Below, in pieces: positions 1-11,714 of a stretch of DNA of 64,000 bases (position 1 is its first letter; each line of letters starts with the position of its first letter). A model generated the notes under the pieces. The model saw only the letters and a list, made by a program, of their open reading frames with translations. It ran no database searches and was not told the DNA's origin. The DNA is from Agelaius tricolor (lineage: Eukaryota; Chordata; Aves; Passeriformes; Icteridae): NCBI GenBank assembly GCA_023055355.1, contig JALJCS010000015.1, positions 18,713,516-18,777,515 of the forward strand, read 5' to 3'. A program made the position numbers and the translations under genes.

Positions 1-8
1 TCCCGCAG

Positions 9-102
9 GTGGCGGAGCAGAAGCCGGTGCAGTTCCACCTTCCAGAAAACAAACCCAGCAAACCCATCAAGGCCAAGAAAATCACCCCAGAATCCTACAT
101 GA
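9..102 (+). CDS. CRISPLD2: CRISPLD2 coding exon (linker before LCCL 1)
   Basis: First exon in the window, read from an AG acceptor at 7-8 to a GT donor at 103. It encodes 31 residues and one extra base (phase 1 at the 3' side). The product is a Lys/Pro-rich stretch (V-A-E-Q-K-P-V-Q-F-H-L-P ending in S-Y-M) that lies between the CAP domain and the first LCCL domain. This linker is poorly conserved in the family, so the match rests on position, on the K-P-x-K-A-K-K and Y-M pattern near its end, and on the perfect phase fit to the next exon. The acceptor is only eight bases from the window edge, so the start is less certain than the end. An open frame runs on into the intron after the donor but has no support as coding. 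Confidence 0.85.
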
Positions 103-1424
103 GTAAGACACAGACTTTCCCTTTTTCTTTCTCTTTTTCTCTGTTTCTTTCTTTTTCCTATGGGTTTTGGAGCACCTCAGTGGGAAAGGGTGTGGGAAGT
201 GATGAGGAGGCTCGGGGACAAAGAAACTGGGAGGATGTTTGAGTGGAGGAAAGGTGATCTGTGTGAAAATTCACTGTGTGAACATTTCAGCTGTGCAGAA
301 AGCTGCTAGAAGTGATGAGCAAAGCTCTCAAAAACAACCTGTACCTTCTGCACATCAATCTGTAAAAGTCCTCAGTGTTTGTTTCAGTCATTTCATGGAA
401 TCCAGGAATGGTTTGGTTTGGAAGGGACCTTAAAGCCCATCCCGTCCCACCCCTGCCATGGGCAGGGACACCTTCCCCTGTCCCAGATTGTTCCAAGCCC
501 TGTCCAGCCTGGCCCTGGGCTCTGCCAGGGATCCAGGGGCAGCCACAGCTGCTCTGGGCACCTCCCCATCCTCTCAGGGAACAATTCCTGATTCCCAATA
601 TCCCATCCCTCCCTGCCTCTGGCACTGGGAGCCATTCCCCGTGTCCTGTCCCTCCATCCCTTGTCCCCAGTCCCTCTCCAGCTCTCCTGGAGCCCCTTTA
701 GGCCCTCTGAGCTCTCCCTGGAGCTTCTCCTCTCCAGGTGAGCACCCCCAGCTCTGCCAGCCTGGCTCCAGCTCTCAGAGCATCTCTGTGACCTCCTCTG
801 ACTGACTCCAGCAGTCCATGTCCTCCTGATCTCAATAAAATATCAATGTGCCAAAAGTCCCCTCAATCAGTAATGCATTTAGGAAATATTGGTTTTATTT
901 CACCTTTAGGAAACTCTACACTCAGCACTTACCCTTCTTCACAACTTTTCTGGGGTTTATGGCTTGTTTCCTCTTTATTTCTTGCTGGGGAATATTTCTG
1001 AAGTTGTTTGTGGAGCTGCTGGTGCTTCCTGAGTTGTTTTCCAACCGCTGTTAATTAAAAGACACTTATTGAGAAAACAAGGTGGGGCGAGCCAGAGGGG
1101 CCTTTTCAAGTTTATCAGCCAGCATCTGGAGAGTCTGTAATTAAAAGGAGAATGAGAGCTCTGAGTGCAGACCTCGGGCTGTGAATCAAAGCCTTCAGCT
1201 GTCAGCTGCATCTTCCTTGCTAATATTCCAAAGACACCTGTCTCAGGTGAAGGGCTAAGGAGGCACCAACTGCTCCAGGCTGGATAAAATCAGATTTTAT
1301 CTTGCTGCACCAAAGACCTCCAGGGAAGATGTGTGGAGCTTGCTTATTTCTGTAGCTCAAGAGCAGGCTGAGCAATTTCCTTTTTAAAAAATGTATTTAT
1401 TTGATTTTTTTTTTTCCTCCCCAG
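103..1424 (+). other. CRISPLD2: CRISPLD2 intron
   Basis: Starts GTAAGA and ends with a T-rich tract and CAG. It contains a pyrimidine-rich patch at 115-160, a minus-strand CR1 fragment at 392-830, and otherwise unique sequence. Confidence 0.85.
392..830 (-). mobile_element. CR1 LINE 3' fragment
   Basis: The block starts with the antisense CR1 terminus (ATGG..TTTGG.TTGGAAGGGACCTTAAAG), runs through the antisense GCCATGGGCAGGGACACCTTCCCC segment, and continues into a diverged pyrimidine-rich upstream part ending around CCAGCAGTCCATGTCCTCCTG. CR1 is the dominant LINE of birds and is usually 5'-truncated like this. The copy is oriented minus, antisense to CRISPLD2, and sits in an intron. Its upstream limit is approximate because this part is diverged. 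Confidence 0.85.
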
Positions 1425-1485
1425 CACAAGTCATTACCTGTGAAACCAAGATGAGAGACAAATGCAGAGGCTCAACGTGCAACAG
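1425..1485 (+). CDS. CRISPLD2: CRISPLD2 coding exon (start of LCCL 1)
   Basis: Preceded by a poly-T/CCCCAG acceptor and followed by a GTAGGG donor. It begins in phase 1, completing a Thr codon, and ends in phase 2. The product reads Q-V-I-T-C-E-T-K-M-R-D-K-C-R-G-S-T-C-N-R, with three cysteines. This matches the entry segment of the first LCCL domain, where the family has C-x(7)-C-x(4)-C spacing at this point. The exon is too short to stand out as an independent open frame and was placed by the motif, the splice sites and phase agreement on both sides. Confidence 0.95.
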
Positions 1486-2221
1486 GTAGGGTTTTGTTGA
1501 TACTACTTGGAGTGCTGAGGGGAAAAGTAAATAAATATTTACTTTTTATTGCTATAAATTATTTATAATAAATAATAATATTAAAATAATGTTATTAATA
1601 ATATATAATATTTTAAATAAATATTTAATAAATATTTATGTTTTATTGCTAGATAGTTCTTGCAAACACAGGATAGGTTGCACTACATATTTTTTTGTGA
1701 TTCTCTAGGTAGATCTCTTTAGGAAAAGCCCCAAAACCCAACAAAAAAAATCCCCCTAAATTTCTCTTAATTCAAGCCTGCAGCCAAGCCTGGCAATAAG
1801 GTGATTTGCATGATTTTACTCAGCCATGAAGACCCACAGTTTCAGGTGTCAAAAATAATTTAATAAATTTCGGCAGAGTCATTTTTTTGAGCCTTTTTCA
1901 TGCATTCCACTGCTGCCCGAGGCAGACCAATAATTCATGGCTTGTCCCCTCCCAGCCAGTCCAGAACTTCTGGTTAAGGTTTCTGCAGAGAACAGGACAG
2001 TTTATCACTTGGAGAAAAACCAAATCCACAGAACCTAAATATTGGTCGGGCTCTTAAGGAGGGTGGAGCAACTGTTTTAAAAAAGCAGCTATTTTGCAAT
2101 CTTGTTTTTAAAACAGGAGAGCTACGTGAAATGAATGGAATGACTATTAAGCGAAATAGAGTCAAAGTCTGTTTTTCTTGAATTGTTTTTCACCACCCTC
2201 AAAGATAAATATCTTTACTAG
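1486..2221 (+). other. CRISPLD2: CRISPLD2 intron with AT-rich patch
   Basis: The intron holds a strongly AT-rich, TAA/ATT-repetitive tract at about 1527-1650. Apart from that it shows no recognised element. Confidence 0.8.
1527..1650. repeat. AT-rich low-complexity tract
   Basis: About 120 bases built almost entirely of A and T, with imperfect AATAAATATTT and AATAAT units, in an intron. Confidence 0.8.
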
Positions 2222-2288
2222 GTATTTGTGCCCAGCTGGCTGCTTGTACAGTAAGGGAAAGATCTTTGGAACATTTTATTATGAAAGT
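2222..2288 (+). CDS. CRISPLD2: CRISPLD2 coding exon (LCCL 1, CPAGC segment)
   Basis: The acceptor is CTAG at 2218-2221 and the donor is GTAAGT at 2289. The first base completes an Arg codon and 22 complete codons follow, so the exon ends in phase 0. The product is Y-L-C-P-A-G-C-L-Y-S-K-G-K-I-F-G-T-F-Y-Y-E-S. It carries the paired cysteines and the K-I-F-G-T-x-x-Y-E-S strand typical of LCCL domains. Its counterpart in the second LCCL domain is the exon at 5233-5308, which has the same starting and ending phases. Confidence 0.95.
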
Positions 2289-3252
2289 GTAAGTACCTTT
2301 TAATAGCTCCTGGATGTAATTTGTGGGAGGCAGTGGGAATGACAGAAATGGGGAATGCCAGCCATTCTGCTGTAATTTGGCTTTTCATCCTCTCCGGTTG
2401 TGGTGCTGTAAAATGGTGCTAATAAGGATTATCTGCATTTTCCTCATCTTGCTGTTGAAAAAAGGGACAGAGTCTGGGAAGGCAAAGTGGCTCCAGATGT
2501 GATTTTGTCAGGAATTGTCCTTAATGAGGACACCCATGGAAAGTGAGGGATGAGCATTAATAGGCAGGTCCTACAAAGATGCCTTTGCTCCTGTGGGCAG
2601 CTGTCACCTGAACAGAAACTTTATATAAAAACCACTGTTAAATTTTGTAACTAAATAATATTTTGCTTGATCTTAAATTAGTAAGATAATTTATAAATAA
2701 AGCATAGCACCACTTTCCCATCAAAACTGCTTTTGGGGTGAAGGAGGTTGGAAGATAAAAGGGTTTTTTTGGGTAAAATCAGGTTTTCTTTCCCTGTTCC
2801 AACTGTTGGTGCGTGACTGCATCACCCCTGATGTGTCTTTGCCCTGGAAATTCTGTGATTGCAGACACCCAACCCCTCCAAGTGGCGTCAGCAGAAATAT
2901 TTTGGGTTTGAATATTTTCTCGAGAACTGGAAATATTTCAGACTGGTCGCTCACTTCCAACACTGCTTTTCCTCTAAATTGTATTTAAATGTATGGTTTT
3001 GTTATTTGAAAAATATAAAATCTTGCCATTCAACCAGGCAGTGCTTAAAATAATAGTAATAAAAGAATCTGTATTGGGAGAGGAAGATTTAACAACCAGA
3101 TTCCAAAGGGGTGTACTCAGCTTATTTTCCACTTGGTGCTCTGGTGGTGGTTTCATTTCTCCTCTGTTTTTCACGTAGCAGTTGGGCAGCGTTGCTCTGT
3201 GAATGGGATTTATTGGATTTGATTCATTTCACATCTATTTATCTCCTGTCAG
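2289..3252 (+). other. CRISPLD2: CRISPLD2 intron
   Basis: Starts GTAAGT and ends TGTCAG. Unique sequence; no repeat family recognised. Confidence 0.8.
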
Positions 3253-3383
3253 TCCTCCAGCATATGTCGTGCTGCAATCCACTATGGAATCCTGGACAAC
3301 AAGGGAGGGCTGGTGGATATCACCAGGAAAGGGAGGACACCTGCTTTTGTGAAGTCCACCAGGAACGGTGTGGAGTCATTCAG
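3253..3383 (+). CDS. CRISPLD2: CRISPLD2 coding exon (LCCL 1 core)
   Basis: This is the core exon of the first LCCL domain: 131 bases, starting in phase 0 after a TGTCAG acceptor and ending in phase 2 before GTACTG. It encodes [19 protein letters not shown] followed by [16 protein letters not shown] and N-G-V-E-S-F. The S-I-C-R-A-A-x-H-x-G block with the G-G-x-V-D turn is the diagnostic LCCL signature. The domain is thought to bind lipids or lipopolysaccharide in this family. All expected LCCL landmarks, including the Cys and the Gly-Gly pair, are intact. Confidence 0.97.
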
Positions 3384-3523
3384 GTACTGCCCTCACCAAA
3401 AGCTGTTGGTATTACCTTTAAAAACAAGCAAATATTCAGTCATTGTTGCTCTCATGGAGACACAGTGGTCCAAATAATTCTACTCTGCTTATTTTTTTTT
3501 TTTTTTGTTTGCTTGTTTTACAG

Positions 3524-3567
3524 GAAAAGCAAACCTTCAAATGCATTCATGGTTTCCAAAGTCACAA
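3524..3567 (+). CDS. CRISPLD2: CRISPLD2 coding exon (end of LCCL 1)
   Basis: A 44-base exon after a long poly-T tract and ACAG, ending before GTAAGT. It starts by completing an Arg codon (phase 2) and ends in phase 1. The product K-S-K-P-S-N-A-F-M-V-S-K-V-T is the closing strand of the first LCCL domain (S-x-x-F-x-V-S-K-V in the family). The preceding intron is only 140 bases, the shortest in the window. Confidence 0.95.
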
Positions 3568-4484
3568 GTAAGTTTTAAATATTGAGGGGGGAAAAAAATA
3601 TATGTTGCTGGAGTTTTATGGGATACTTGAAAACATCATTCCTTTCAGGGCTCTTTGTCATTTCCAGTGGTTGTGTCAAATGGTTCTGTGCCACAGCCAA
3701 ACCCTGGAGTGGTGGTCTGGGGGGATCAGAGCCTCAGAGTGACTGCCCACCCACCCTGGGCAATTCCACCACCACCCACCTCATTTTCCTGGGGGGAAGG
3801 TAGAGAAATAGGTGAAAATGGGCCAATTCCAGCAGCAGCTCCTGCTGATGGATCATGGTGGGGTCCAGGCTTCAGCTGCTGATAGTGAAGGGGTGGAAGT
3901 TGAGCCATCCATCTTCAAAAGCTTCAGTCACTTGTCAACTCTTATAAAAACTGAAAAGAAAAAAAAATAGTGGCTAATGTCCTAGTGCAGTAATGAAATG
4001 AAAAACACAATACATGTGAAATTAGTATTTAACAGTGAGTCATCACATTTCTGATGGGCATATAAACAAACACTGCTCTACTTTTTAAACAATTCAGAAT
4101 TTCTGAATATCTTTGCAAAATTCCTCCAGTGCAGAACCATCCTTTTGATGAGATCCACCCCAGCCCCTCTCAGGGAGAGCTGCAGGTGTCAGGATATTTG
4201 GGCTCCACATCTGGAGCTGTGGCAAGCCCAGGTGTTGTGGACCAGCTGCTTGTCTCTTCTGAAAGCTGTGACCTTTTCGAGGCCACACTGCAGTGGCCTT
4301 AAAAATCTCCAGGATTCCTGCTGGAGAGCAGCTCAGCCCCATCCTGGGATCCTGCTGCTGGAGCAGCTTTCCCCCTGGTGCTCAAGGGTCCCACCTAATG
4401 CATTGCGTGGCTCTGACTTGTGTTTTCTTCAGCAGCCTGAGCTTTTGGGTCTAATAATTTGCTTTTCCACATTTATCTTGGCAG
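3568..4484 (+). other. CRISPLD2: CRISPLD2 intron
   Basis: Starts GTAAGT and ends TTGGCAG. No repeat family recognised. Confidence 0.8.
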
Positions 4485-4557
4485 CACAGACTCTGGATTG
4501 TTACACCACAGTAGCTGAGCTGTGCCACTTCAAAAAGCCAGCGAGCCACTGCCCAAG
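4485..4557 (+). CDS. CRISPLD2: CRISPLD2 coding exon (inter-LCCL segment)
   Basis: Acceptor TTGGCAG, donor GTAACA. It starts by completing a Thr codon and ends in phase 2. The product runs [24 protein letters not shown] and links the two LCCL domains. The D-C-Y-T-T-V-A-x-L-C-x-F-x-K-P-A-x-H-C-P-R pattern is typical of CRISPLD2. A His stands where the mammalian protein usually has Pro in the C-P-F-x-K-P stretch. All three cysteines are kept. Confidence 0.96.
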
Positions 4558-5232
4558 GTAACACAAATCTGGGTTAAAAACCTCTGTCCTAAGGGAGGGG
4601 CAGCTTAACAGAGGTGCTGAGGGCCCTGAATTTGAGGGCTGGTGGGAGAAGAGCTGATCATACTGGTTGAACTGGCGGAGGGGGTTGGGAATGGGGTGTT
4701 TCCTCCTGCCACTGTGCTTTTCTTAGCATCACTGTAGAAAATTCACTTTATGTTTTTGGATGGCTTCAGTAAGATATCAGCCAGGCTGCACAATCCTGTC
4801 CCAGCACACTCTCATGTGTGAGTGTGCAAATGCACACTCGTTGTCTTTTTCCTTCTGCATTTGCTGGGTTTTGGATGGTTTTGGATGTTTTCCTTTCCAC
4901 CTTAAAACATGGAAGAAGTTCGTTCTGGAAACTGTGCAGGAGTAAGTGACAGGGCAGGAGGGCACAAACACATGCAGAGATTTATGTGCACAGAATTGAG
5001 CAAAATTACAAGTAATTCTCTTGAAAGGGTCATAAAAGACCAACCCCTCTTCTCCTGGTCCAAATCCCTCTATTTGCAGCTCTGCAGCAGCAACCAAATG
5101 TCATCTGAGGGGAGCGAATAATCAAATTCACTGTTGCCACCTGCAGACCAGATGCAGGCACTCGAAATCTCCCAGGAATGCAGCTGGCCTTCCTGTGCAG
5201 CCCTGAATCAATCTGCATTCATTGTTTTCCAG
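4558..5232 (+). other. CRISPLD2: CRISPLD2 intron
   Basis: Starts GTAACA and ends TTTTCCAG. Unique sequence without a recognised repeat. Confidence 0.8.
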
Positions 5233-5308
5233 GATTTACTGCCCTGCCCACTGCAAGGACGAGCCCTCGTACTGGGCGCCCGTGTTCGGCACCAACGTCT
5301 ACGCCGAT
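5233..5308 (+). CDS. CRISPLD2: CRISPLD2 coding exon (LCCL 2, first segment)
   Basis: Starts after TTCCAG by completing an Arg codon, then gives 25 full codons and ends in phase 0 before GTGAGT. The product is [20 protein letters not shown], then N-V-Y-A-D. The paired cysteines and the V-F-G-T-N-x-Y-A-D strand open the second LCCL domain. [10 protein letters not shown] is a CRISPLD2-specific block and the best single discriminator from CRISPLD1. The exon is CpG-rich compared with its flanks. Confidence 0.97.
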
Positions 5309-7270
5309 GTGAGTCCAAACCTCTCCCTGCCCATCCTGACTGCCCTGTCCCACAGCTGGGCTCACTCTGGGCATCAGGGGAGAAATTCAAACTCTTTTGT
5401 GGTTATTCCATGTGGGGATGGGCAAAAGGGGGTGAAGGATGGGGTCAGCAGGCTCGGGGAGCCCTTTTGGTCTCCATACACTGATTTATTTGGAAGGATT
5501 GGGATGTGTCGCTCCACAGCTCCTTGAGTTGGGTTTGGTGAGCCCTTCTACTCTCCAGCACTGACTGCTTCCTAAAGAATTGGTCATGGCCCTTGAGATT
5601 TGGTCACATCCCTTAACCTCCCCAAACCTTTGGGCTCTGGCTGTGAAATAATGGTTGTAGTTGTTTAAAGCATTTTGGGAATTTATAGGTGAGCACCAAA
5701 GGGCTTTTATTCCATCCTATCACACTATGGAGCTGACAGAAAAAGACCTCTCTCTCCCCTTTTCTCCTCTTTCTGGGAGATGGACAGCTTCTGAGCAGCC
5801 AGGACAGAGCTCAGAGCAGTGGAAAGAAAGAAAGTGTGTGAGCTGCTTTTATGGGTTTGTTTTTCTGAGCTTTGCTCGTGGGGATGAGCAGAGAATCGAT
5901 GCTAAAACTAGGCAGAGTCATTTTCTTGAAATCTCTTAGTATTAGGCCTCTAAAAACTGGGTCTCAATGTTTTTCCATTTGTGGGTGTCTGGTTATTTTG
6001 TTTTTTTTCCTCATTTTCTGTTTTCCATCGGGGGCTGTGTTCAGGAATGCCAGCTCCCTGGCTGCCCTGTAGCCTGTAGGATCCTGGTTTAGAAAACCTG
6101 GGGAAAGCAGTCAGCAGATTGTGGACCCCCAGCTTCAGGTCACCCTGGAGCTTTGCAGACTGCTGAGAAAATCCATCCTGCAGGAATCATACAGTAATTT
6201 GGAGAAGCAATTTTGAAAGCTATTTCAAAAAAAAACCAAAACAACCCCACACTATTTTTAATTTTGCTCAAGACGAATTTTTTTTTTTGAAGGAAGAGCT
6301 GCACAAACAGGTTATCCTGGACTAGCTCACAGGCAAATCCATGGAGCAGCTGCCTCCCTGCAGTACCTGCCTCCTGCATGCTCCCACCTGCAGGAAATGG
6401 GAAATAGTTTTGTCTTTTTTACAGAGGACAAACCTCTGTCAGATCAGCCCTGAACAGGGCCTGTGATTACAAAGGAATTAGGTGAGGAGCAGCATCCCAG
6501 GCTGGCACTGCACTGACGCAAAAGGATTAGTGTCCTTTAATGAACCCATTTCCTACTCTCCCTCCTGGGTATTGTTTCAGAAACGGGGGGAATGGATGGT
6601 GGCTTGGGAGAAAAACAAAAAGCAAGAGTAATAAAAAAGTATTTGGCCACTTCCTCGAGGGTTTGGTTAACCTTTTTTTGGATTACTGTGCTAAGCAGGG
6701 TGATGTGGAGGTGCCAGGAAAGAACTGAGGTTGGTGGCAAAGCAGGTGGCACAAAGAGTTTGAGGTGACTCTGAAGGGTGCTGCAAAGGGAGAGGTGGGA
6801 CACTGGGAATGCTCAGAATGGGAAGTTGAGAAGAGAAATAACCACACCACACAAGGAGAATTTGGGGAAAGGCTTTTCCCAGGGAGAAAGGCCTGTGCAG
6901 GATGCTGGGAATTAACCCAAGCCCACTGCTGGGGAATAATTAAAGCAGGCAATGAGCTGGGTGAGACAAGTGCTGGTCTTCTGGGAGGGCTTTGGGAAAC
7001 CAACTTCGTGTCTAGTGTGGCACCTTCGTGGCCCTGGGGGCACCTGGGCTCCAAATGAATCTTCTTAAATAAGCTACCTAGAAGACAATGAAGCATTTAT
7101 CCCCATTTCCAGTCTGCACTTTGCTTTAAAAAAAAGTTCAGGGACTTGTTTGTGGGGAAATTAGTAAGGCTGTGGAACAGGGACCTAGAGGAGACTTGAA
7201 TTTTGGGGTAAATGAAAAAATGCAAGAAATATGCAATGGTAAAAGTGGACAGGCCTGGTTCTGGGGTGAC

Positions 7271-7415
7271 CATAGAGCCATGGAATGGTTTGGGTTGGAA
7301 GGGACTCCAAAGCTCATCCAGTTCCATCCCCTGCCATGGGCAGGGACATTTCCCATAGACCAGGGTGCTCCAAGCCCTGTCCAACCTGGAGCTGTGGGAA
7401 CAGCCAGGGATCTTT
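7271..7415 (-). mobile_element. CR1 LINE 3' fragment
   Basis: Shows the antisense CR1 3' end (CATGGAATGGTTTGGGTTGG, then AAGGGACTCC), the CTGCCATGGGCAGGGACA segment, and CCAAGCCCTGTCCAACCTGG. It is strongly 5'-truncated and lies in a CRISPLD2 intron. Confidence 0.88.
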
Positions 7416-7607
7416 ATGGAGGTTGTAAAAGAGCTTTTGACTTCCATGAGAGTCTCATTTGTCACTCTGCCTGGCTCCTGGTGTGACATAGCCCTGCAGG
7501 GGAAACCCATCCCATCCCTGCCCAGGAACCCTGTGGAGCCAGGAAAGGGAACAGCTGCCCACGTTTGAGATAAGGCTTTATCCACAGTTGTGCAGTGATT
7601 GCTTGGA

Positions 7608-7751
7608 GGAGGATGGGTGGATGGAGGGATGGATGGAGGGATGGATGGATGGATGGATGGATGATGGAGGGATGGATGGATGGATGGATGGATGGATGGA
7701 TGGATGGATGGAGGAATGGAGGGATGGATGGATGGATGGATGGGTGGATGG
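7608..7751. repeat. GGAT/GATG tetranucleotide microsatellite
   Basis: About 35 imperfect copies of GGAT with interspersed GGAG units. Read in any frame it gives open frames of W-M-D-G or P-S-I-H repeats, which are artefacts of the 4-base unit. Array length is likely polymorphic. Confidence 0.97.
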
Positions 7752-9147
7752 TCTGCACAGAGGCAGGAGTTTGTCACCAGAGCAAACTGAGTTGGGAGTC
7801 ATCTCCCAGGAGATATGAACTTAATGATTAAATCAGTCACACTAGCGAGGAAATTCTGGGTGATTAAGCTCATAGTCAGAGAACATTGTTAATGACCCAC
7901 CATAAAATGTGTTGTCATTTTATGGTGTGTGCCCTGGGGCTCATTTCATCAGGAATTGGTCTCCAGAGCATCCCAAGGGGCTTCACCATGGAAAACTGTT
8001 TTATTGCCCATGCTGCTGTACTCCTGAACCTTATTCTTGTAATATCTCATCTTCCAAAAGCCCTGCAATTAATTAATCAAAGCACAGTGTGGCCTGGGAC
8101 ATGAGAGGGCTGCCATCCAACAGAGTGATAAGAGGAGGTTTGGGGTAAATCTGTTGGTCAGAGCTTTGAGTGAGCGGCGGAACAGCAAGTCCTGGAAAAA
8201 AAAATAACAGGAATGCTTTGAAAAGAACATTGTTCAGGATGTCTCCCAGTGGAGAGTGCTGCAAATTGATCCAGGACAGTTTAATTTTACGAGCCAGTTT
8301 TAGATTTATAGATTTCCCACCACATATTAGGGCAAATTCACTGCATATCTTCCAAACACAGCATTCCCTTGCTCCATTGACCATATATAGAAGCAAAATG
8401 CCAAACCAGCACTCAAAACTCTGAGGGCTGCCAAGAGATAGGCCATCCAAAGTGATAAATATATATATAGGGGACAAGAGCTGCCATATATGGCTGTGGC
8501 AGGGAGGCAGCATGGGCTGCATCCTACTTACACAACGGGAACAGTTGCACTTGGCACTGGTTTTGTGGTACTTGGATTTTTAGCAATCAGGGCATTTCTG
8601 GGCTTGGGATTTTCACCTGCTGCAGTTTTGCTGTGCAGAGTTGGTTTTTCCTTTCTGTTCTTCCAGCTCGCTGCATGTAAACCCTGCAAAGAGCTGATGG
8701 CCAAGTTTACACTATCCCTCAGCTTTCTGTGCTTTTGCTCCCTTTTTCTGGATGTTTTGGGGACTTAGTCATCAGTTGTTGCTGGTTTGTGTTCCTCCAG
8801 CTCTTCTGGCTCTGCACATCTGGGATGTGCAACAGAGAAGCTTTGGTCTTTCCAGAAGTGTAATCTCCCTCCACATTTGGTGCTGTTTAATGGGGTAATG
8901 CCCATCCAGAAACTGCACCAGACAAAGGGGGCAGCCCTCCTGTCTTTCCTAGAAAGAAGGATGTGAGCCGTCCCAGATAATTAGTGATCATTTACCTTAA
9001 TTCAGGAGGAGCATTTGCATTCCAAGCAATTGTGTGAATAACCTTTGCTGTCAGTAGCACAGGGTTTCACCTCAGAGATTTCTCTGGTGCAGTCCCAAGA
9101 GGCACTGGCTGGAAAATTGTCCTCAATTCAGTCTTGGCCCTGGATAA

Positions 9148-9393
9148 GGTGAAGAAGCGTGGGTTTGGGCTGGACATTTGGAAGGAATTGTTCCCTATGA
9201 GGGTGGGGAGGCCCTGGCACAGGTTTTCCAGGGAAGCTGTGGCTGCCCCATCCCTAGAAATGTCCAAGGCCAGGTTGGATGGGGCTTGGAGCAGCCTGGG
9301 ATGGTGGAAGGTGTCCCTGCCCATGGCAGGGATGGAACTGGAAAGATCTTTAAGGTCCCTTCCAACCCAAACCATTCCATGATTCTGTGATGA
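9148..9393 (+). mobile_element. CR1 LINE 3' fragment
   Basis: Plus-oriented CR1 3' end. GGGCTGGACATTTGGAAGGA opens it, AAGCTGTGGCTGCCCCATCC and GGTGTCCCTGCCCATGGCAG follow, and it ends in GGTCCCTTCCAACCCAAACC then ATTCCATGATTCTGTGAT. The terminal ATTC.ATGAT repeats are the classical CR1 3' terminus. Confidence 0.95.
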
Positions 9394-9647
9394 TCTCACA
9401 GGGGCAGCTCCACCTCAGAACAATGGAAAATCTGCTTCTCCTCTGTGGTGATGGTGGATCTTCTTTCACCCAGAGATTATGACATACCCACAAGATCTAG
9501 TCCCTAGTTTGTCCAAAAGAGGGACAAAACTGTTCCATAAATGTTTCTTTGTCTATTCCCTGTTTTTCTTGGTGCTGATGGAATTGACAAGTCTTCGTAA
9601 ATAAAATATAGACAGTGCTTAAGTCAAAACAATTAAATATTTTCCAG

Positions 9648-9781
9648 AGCTCCAGTATCTGCAAAACTGCAGTGCATGCAGGGGTCATTTCAGATGAAAG
9701 AGGAGGCTTTGTGGACGTGATGCCTGTGGAGAAGAAGAAAACCTACGTGGGCTCCTTAAGGAACGGCGTCCAGTCAGAGAG
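9648..9781 (+). CDS. CRISPLD2: CRISPLD2 coding exon (LCCL 2 core)
   Basis: A 134-base exon starting in phase 0 after TTTTCCAG and ending in phase 2 before GTGGGA. It encodes [20 protein letters not shown], then [20 protein letters not shown] and V-Q-S-E. This is the core of the second LCCL domain with all signature residues present. It mirrors the LCCL 1 core exon at 3253-3383 in length and phases. The donor (AG/GTGGGA) is weaker than its neighbours, but frame and homology fix it. Confidence 0.97.
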
Positions 9782-11714
9782 GTGGGATCTCCTTCCCGTG
9801 CACTTCCCTCTTCTTTTCCGGAGTTTCCAGGTGCCTGGGAAGGTCAGGAGATATCAGCTGGACAGGCTTGGGAAGAAGTGGCTTCCCAGTGCCACTGTGA
9901 GTTGTGGCAGCCAGGCAAATGGAGCGTGTTGTCCTCGCCCGGCCAGGAGCTGTGCTCAGGCTGCTGTGAAATGTTGTTAAGCAAACCTTGTTGGATTTTG
10001 TCACAGCACAAGTCCATGCTAATACGTTTTGCTGTGTGTTTAACACATCAGGAGGTAAGCACAGGTATTGTCAGCTCTCAGCCCAGGTCATGGTTTGGGG
10101 TTTGTAATTTGGATTTCCGTTCAATTCTGGGTGTGGGATTCATTTGTTCATTCATGTCCTCTGTTCTCTTTGAAAGAAGTAAATTAACTTCTTGAGACAT
10201 GATTGAACACTTTTTGAAGATTAATTTGCCACCCTTGTAGGTTTTTTGTAGTTTCTCCAGGGCCAACCATGCTGGTTTCAGTGACCAATTGCAAATCTGT
10301 GCTTCCAGCATCCTGCACTTCCTCATGACCACAACAATGCAGTCACAGCTCATCCACTCCTTCCTAATTTGAGACTTCCCTTTCAATCTGTTATGTGTTT
10401 TTTCAGATATTGGTGTGATGGCACTGATTTCTCAGGGCTATCTTCACAAGTACAACATTTCCCACAGTTAGGGAGGTTTTTGGTCACTGCTAACTCTGTC
10501 TGCTCTGTGCAGTTCTTCTTTTATAAAGAGTATAAGGAATTTTATCAAGTTTGCTGGTTTTATCCTAACAATGGATATTCCAGAATGCTTTAGAGCATCT
10601 CAAGAAATAAAAGCAGACTAAGACAGGAAAGCAACAGCTGTTAAATATGGGGGTTTTAATATAGATTAACAGGGTCAGCATTTTCCAAGTGGAAAACTTG
10701 GATTTGGGTGAAAAACCTCCCATTTCTTTGAATTCTTTTTATCTCAGTCTTGCTTTCACTTATCTTTTATACCTAAAGACAACTTTTTACTGGGATGGCA
10801 AACTGTGCCCTAGCTCAGAATAAATCCCACCCCTCTCAGGGATGAGCAATGTGAGCAGCCAGGGTTGATCTGGAGGGTGAGGGAAACCAGAGACCTTCTC
10901 ACAGTGGGGATTAAGGTTTGGAAAGTGTTATTTACACTCAGCAATAAGGAGCAGCCTCATGCTGTGAGATCCACCAGACAGTGAAATAGCTTTTCCAAGA
11001 TTAAGGTGAACCCTCACCCTTTAGGAATCTGGAAATAACCCTGGGTAAAGACACACACCCAAACAGGTATGGGAAAAGACTTCCTTCGGGATTTACTGTG
11101 TCCTTGCACTTGTTGCAATGTTTATTTTGTGGGAAAATGAAATTTTGTATTTTTCCTGGGTTTTTTCAGTGCTGTAGGACCTGGGAATAGAAACACCCCC
11201 TTTCCCCATGCACAGAGTCACCCCAAGCAGCTCAGAGTCAGAGCAGCTGGGGACACCTCTGCAGGTTTAAAAGGAATATCTGTATTTATTCTCATTTAAC
11301 ATGAGCTGATGGGGCCATTCCCACTCCCAGCACTAGGAGCCAAGCCAGACAGGCCCTGGGAACCTGCCAGCCTATTTGACAGCAGGTTTTTTTAGGAAAA
11401 CATATTCCTCTTTATGCATGAATCTCTGCACAAGGGAGCACAGTGTTCCTTGGATAAAAGCTGGGGCTGTAAGAGAACCTGTTGTCTTCCAGCTCCTTTT
11501 TTTTTTTGGCATTAGCGCTACAGATTTGGATTGAAAACATAAAAAAAAAAAGGTGCAACCATGGATTTGTGCCACTTCTTTCTCATCCTTTATCTTTCTC
11601 CTGCTCCTGGTTGGAAAGAGATAGGGGAAACTCAGAGCTGCCTGTTTGGGTCTGTGTTGTGTTCACTTGATTCATTCCATGTTTGTTTTCTTTTCTTCTT
11701 TTCTTCGTCTCCAG
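9782..11714 (+). other. CRISPLD2: CRISPLD2 last intron
   Basis: Runs from GTGGGA to CTCCAG. No repeat family recognised apart from short A and T runs near 11500 and 11542. Confidence 0.8.

Larger units (their letters stand above)
5309..9647 (+). other. CRISPLD2: CRISPLD2 largest intron in the window
   Basis: 4.3 kb from GTGAGT to TTTCCAG. It holds a minus-strand CR1 fragment (7271-7415), a GGAT microsatellite (7608-7751), a short ATATATA run (8458-8469) and a plus-strand CR1 fragment (9148-9393). The remainder looks unique. Confidence 0.85.

Noticed and set aside
7097..7777. 226-codon minus-strand open frame with His/Pro/Ser-Ile repeats
   Set aside because: It reads through the GGAT microsatellite and a CR1 fragment; the repeat unit lacks stops and no family resemblance exists.
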